Below, piece after piece: positions 60,296-64,000 of a stretch of DNA of 64,000 nt. The position numbers and the translations under genes were made by a program. Source of the stretch: Laguncularia racemosa (lineage: Eukaryota; Streptophyta; Magnoliopsida; Myrtales; Combretaceae). A model generated the notes under the pieces. The model was not told the origin of the DNA. It saw only the letters and a program-made list of their open reading frames with translations, and ran no database searches. Location of the stretch: the NCBI GenBank assembly GCA_037954665.1, contig JBBMOL010000304.1, forward strand, positions 496,001 to 560,000. The letters run 5' to 3'. Within the stretch, counting starts at the first letter, position 1, and each line of letters begins with the position of its first letter.

Positions 60296-63200
60296 TAAAG
60301 GGGGCCTAGAAGTTTCTATTAAAAATTATCATGGCACATGTATACCCGTTATATGATAACCGTTTTACGAGTCAGAGATCGTAAGACTCTAAATAATTAA
60401 TTACATTTATGACTAATCATATTACATATAATCATACCATAAAAATATAACTATGGATTTCATATTCCACGATCAACTAAGATCACAAAGAGTTGGAATC
60501 CCCTACCAATTAGTAAATGGAATAAAACCCTAAGTCTCGTAAATTAAAATTTTACATCAAGGTCGTAAAAGTAACATTCTATCTAAATAATCTAACATTC
60601 ACAATTATTATTTTATTGTTCTTGGCTTCTAAAAACTCTCGATACTTCACATCTTATCCTATCCCAAGCTTTCATAATCTTTACCTGCAAAACAACCTGT
60701 GGAGGGATAAGCAAACTACAACACAGTAAATGAGAGTGCAATACTCTCAATGATACACAAGCATAAGCAATTTCAAATCAAGTTATCAAATCATATACTA
60801 TGCATGAACAACCATATGAATGCAGCATCTTACACGGTCTTTTGGTAACCGACGTGAGGTCTAAGGTTTACACCCCCCTTGACTTTGGGTTAGGGATTCC
60901 AAAGCCACCATCAGTGCCCAAGTCTTACACACAATTTAAGTACTCTTATCACTTTAGTATAACAGTGTCTTAACTTTAGTGATCTAGGCTCAGGTACCTC
61001 TTTACATCGAGCATTTGCATACCCTCAAGAGACAGGTCGGACTTGGAATCGTTAAAGAGCGACAATCCCCCAATCACTTAGTTTGCACTTGGTGAAATAG
61101 TAATCCTCTGGTCACTTCTAGCACATCCTATAGTAGTGATGGCCTTCAATTTCGTGCAATGTCTCGTGTAATGCATATCCAATTTTATTTGAGTCTAATC
61201 CTTTAATTAATTCATTTAAGATGATTAAACAATATAAAATCACAGGCCAATCCACGTTTAAGGCAATAAGGTAAAATAAAATAAGATAACTATCAAGCAT
61301 TTAAGAGTACAATTCCAAGGACAAGCAATAGGAACCCAATCAATCCCACAAGCAAAACAATTACACCTTACATCTACACTAATCACAATAAGAGATATCA
61401 AACATTACATGTCACAGATATGATAAGGAGGATTAGATTAATCGAGTAGAATTAGTCAAGCTAGATACAAAATCACAATCAATAAGTTTTGAAATGAGTT
61501 ATCATGTGAGATCAACTCAATAATAGCATAATATGGCTTAATCTTATCGACTGCCAAATCCACCACTCAAGTTTAAGCTACAATCTTCATTTCTTAACAC
61601 CTCTATGCCATTGCAGTCAAACGTCCAATCAACCACTTGAGATTGATTTACAATTATCATTCTTTGACACTTCTATGTCATTTCACCTCTCAAGTGCTTA
61701 GTTTTACACACTCAAGAGTCAAATAAGGTAGCCACATATGTATCCCTTCCAGGACCTGAAATACTTACGTATATAAATATATATATATATATTTATAAAC
61801 GTATTTTTAACTAAAGGATAAATCTGTTAAATGTTTTTCCTCGTATACTCTAGAGAAGTAAGAGGATAAAATTATTACATTGAAAAATGAAGACTTTCAT
61901 TCATGATTTGTATAATTATAGGTATAAATGTAACCTATACAAGTATAGTAGGAAAATTGTTTCTTCCAGGTACATATATGTGTATTCATAATTAGATCTT
62001 ATACATGTACATAAAGATACATTGTTTGTTCCATATGTTTATGCATAAAAACCAATTATACATATATATATATAGAAAAAGTTAAGTTTATATGTATTAA
62101 TTTAGTTTAAGAAAACAAAGCTAAATTTGGATATTAAATCTATAGTGATAGCATTAGCAAAATAGGGCAAGGTGCTATCGTCAAGATAGTGATATCTATC
62201 ATTAGCCTATTCTATTCTTTATATTGTTATAATAGTATTTATTCGTAATTTACCTAATCACTAGTTTCTTCATATGACTTCCTTCCCAACTTCTTTACCC
62301 TATTGTTTACTAAGGAAATAATAAAAATTACAACAATTGCAATCACAACCAAACAAGGAAAGACACATATATAGCATACCAAGTTCCAACACAACACATC
62401 AAATCAATCACAACATTATAGCATATCATTACGTTTCCCACTCACCTGTTTATGGTCGTCATAATCCTAATCATCATTAAGTGATTCTGACGTGTGGTCT
62501 CTTCACTGATCATAGTATCGAAGGATTAGCTACAGTGACTCCACACAATTCTTGTTAGATATCTCGATCTCCTATTAACTCCCATATCTTCTCAAACTCT
62601 CTAATAGCTTTCCCCTCACTCACATACACAATCATTTCACCAATGACACGCACACACTTCTAAACTTTTTTTTATAACTTGATTACTTGATCAAGCTGCT
62701 CGATCCACCACTACTACATTGATGACACCTCTTTTTCCTATTCAATTTCACACATAAACACACTTGCTTTCTTCATGAAATTCCCTTTTCCTCCTCGGCT
62801 TCACCATTCCATTCCTTCTTCTCTCTTTTCCCTTTTTGGAATTTCCCAAATTTGCCTCCCTTTACATGAACTTTGAACCTTTTGTTTATCAATTTGTCTC
62901 TAATATCTTTCAACGAACTACTTGTACGAAAATTCGTAAGATTAGCAATCACTAAAGGTTTTGTATCACCTTCTTTCTTCTCTCCTTTGTTGACATCTCC
63001 ACCAACAAGGCTTCCCATCTTCTCTACCGGTCTCTATCCCCACTTACGCTTCCATCACTACATATACTAGCCATCTTTTACACATACACATGCCCATCTC
63101 CATTGTAATAACGTCATACACACTCATACACACAAGTTTCACCTACACACATATACAAGATCAATACCCTCTTGACTTCATCTTCCAGCTCTTCTTCTCT

Positions 63201-63792
63201 TTTCCTTACTCTTTTTCGTCTTCAATTCTTGCTTTCTCCATCTTCCAAATTTTCTTCCCCCTTTCTCCTTATTCTCTTCTTCCTCTTGGCTCCCTTACCC
63301 ATAACTTTCCCCCTTGCTCCCTTGCTAGACTCCCTTCAACCTTCGGACTTCTCTACTTTCTCATTGCTTCTTCTCATTTCTTTTCACTCCTCTCTAGCCT
63401 ACATTTATGTATGTAGATATTTCAAATATTTCCTTCTAATTCTCCATGTTTTTCTTCTTCCTAAACACCTTCCATTTTCCATATATGTATACATTTCAAA
63501 TATTTTCTTCTAACTCTCTATGTTTTTCTTCTTCCTAGATACCTTCCATTTTTTCATTTCTTTTTCTGCATTTCCCAATCCTTTTTCCCCAATTCTTTCC
63601 CCTCTTCTACTTTGGATCTCCTACACACACGAACACCACGTACACATACACTCTACACACACCTACTCATACACATACACACACACTCCACACACACCAC
63701 GCTCACACTAGCATACACTTACTCATACACATATACACACACAATCATACTATGCACACAATTACATGCACACACAGCTGCACTTCGTAACT
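60296..63792 (-). repeat. E6 right (5') LTR, E1-like
   Basis: Starts TGTCACGCCCTAAAGGG. 60660-61200 aligns by eye with 4330-4850 of the E1 LTR (TATGCATGAACAA, GCATCTTACACGGTCTTTTG, CACTTCTAGCACATCC). Homology fades after about 61300. The end is not identified; the next LTR starts at 63793. Includes TA blocks (61770, 62060) and CA-rich DNA. Confidence 0.6.
63612..63780. repeat. CA-rich microsatellite-like DNA
   Basis: Irregular (CACA)n with ACTCATACACAT-type units; the open frames within it are low-complexity and not supported as genes. Confidence 0.8.
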
Positions 63793-64000
63793 GATAGGAA
63801 TCAAACTTTTCCAGGACCTATCACTAGGGCCCGAGCTAAGGGTCTCCAGAATTTAGTTATGAGGGTTTTGCTAGAGAAGCCTAACCTTGAGAAGTCTAAC
63901 TCACTTTCTACATCTTTGCACTATAATTTTGATGTATTTCAGCAGGTTCATTTGTCAGTCTTACAGGATATAAAAACACCTTTATTACTGAGTGAATCAG
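63793..64000 (+). mobile_element. Start of another LTR (E5/S1 type), cut by window end
   Basis: TGATAGGAATCAAACTTTTCC matches the element-strand start of the S1 LTR (TGATAGGAATCAAAATTC) and of the E5 LTRs. A plus-strand frame is open from here to the window end and encodes GPITRARAKGLQNLVMRVLL early on, the same motif as in E5 and S2. This could be a 3' or solo LTR; nothing upstream shows an interior region. The partner would lie outside the window. Confidence 0.62.

Larger units (their letters stand above)
51429..63792 (-). mobile_element. E6: second Tekay-like chromovirus, old
   Basis: Minus-strand element inferred from a purine tract next to an LTR end at 55104, degenerate INT, RNH, RT and PR in the expected order, and a weakened Met-type PBS before a TGTCACGCCC LTR start at 60296. 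The left LTR start (TATCACACC, 51429) is eroded and no target duplication could be confirmed. The left LTR resembles E4 while the right one resembles E1, so the ends may not be a true pair. The right boundary is approximate and abuts another LTR at 63793. Contains solo LTR S2. Confidence 0.6.

Noticed and set aside
63090..63794. Plus-strand frames of 60-113 codons
   Set aside because: T/C- and CA-rich low-complexity translation with no domain.

Overview
The window is AT-rich nuclear DNA of a flowering plant, most likely a eudicot, and consists almost entirely of nested LTR retrotransposons. No host gene, rRNA gene, true tRNA gene or CRISPR array was recognised. Evidence for a plant: initiator-Met-type (TGGTATCAAAGC), Asp-type (TGGCGCCGTTGCCGG) and Arg-type (TGGCGACTC...GGGGA) primer-binding sites, plant-specific Ty3/gypsy lineages (Tekay/Del and CRM/Reina chromoviruses, Ogre/Tat, Athila), and 5-bp target duplications.

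Layout, using names from this annotation. 1-3088: non-genic flank. E4: an old plus-strand LTR (about 3089-51389) broken into three pieces by E1 and E5. E1 (3970-42782, minus): a Tekay/Del-type chromovirus with 3.67-kb LTRs, target duplication TTTTA, degenerate gag-PR-RT-RNH-INT-chromodomain, and an unexpected acidic reading frame upstream of gag. Inside E1 lie S1 (13403-14797), an LTR whose end is triplicated, and E2 (14875-38566, duplication TTGGG). E2 is an Ogre/Tat element with an extra ORF1, gag, PR, a predicted 114-nt intron, RT, two RNase H domains, INT and a 184-bp tandem repeat near its 3' end. Inside E2 lies E3 (23885-32737, duplication GGGTG), an Athila derivative that keeps gag-PR and a second ORF but has no RT/RNH/INT.

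To the right, E5 (44947-50931, duplication TTTAT) is a CRM/Reina-type chromovirus lacking a recognisable gag. E6 (51429 to about 63792, minus) is a second, older Tekay-like chromovirus interrupted by a solo LTR, S2 (57419-58267, duplication GTATT). The window ends in the first about 208 bp of another LTR (63793-64000, plus).

The order of insertion follows from nesting: E4, then E1 and E5 into it; S1 and E2 into E1; E3 into E2; S2 into E6. Five exact target duplications fix most boundaries. No element is autonomous as it stands: polyprotein frames carry many stops, mostly explicable as C-to-T or G-to-A changes. E3 is the best preserved, and all five of its in-frame stops are TAG. The items most worth following up are the acidic ORF upstream of gag in E1, the pol-less E3, the frame-preserving intron in E2, the triplicated LTR/PBS end of S1, and the tRNA-like Pol III boxes in the E2 LTRs.
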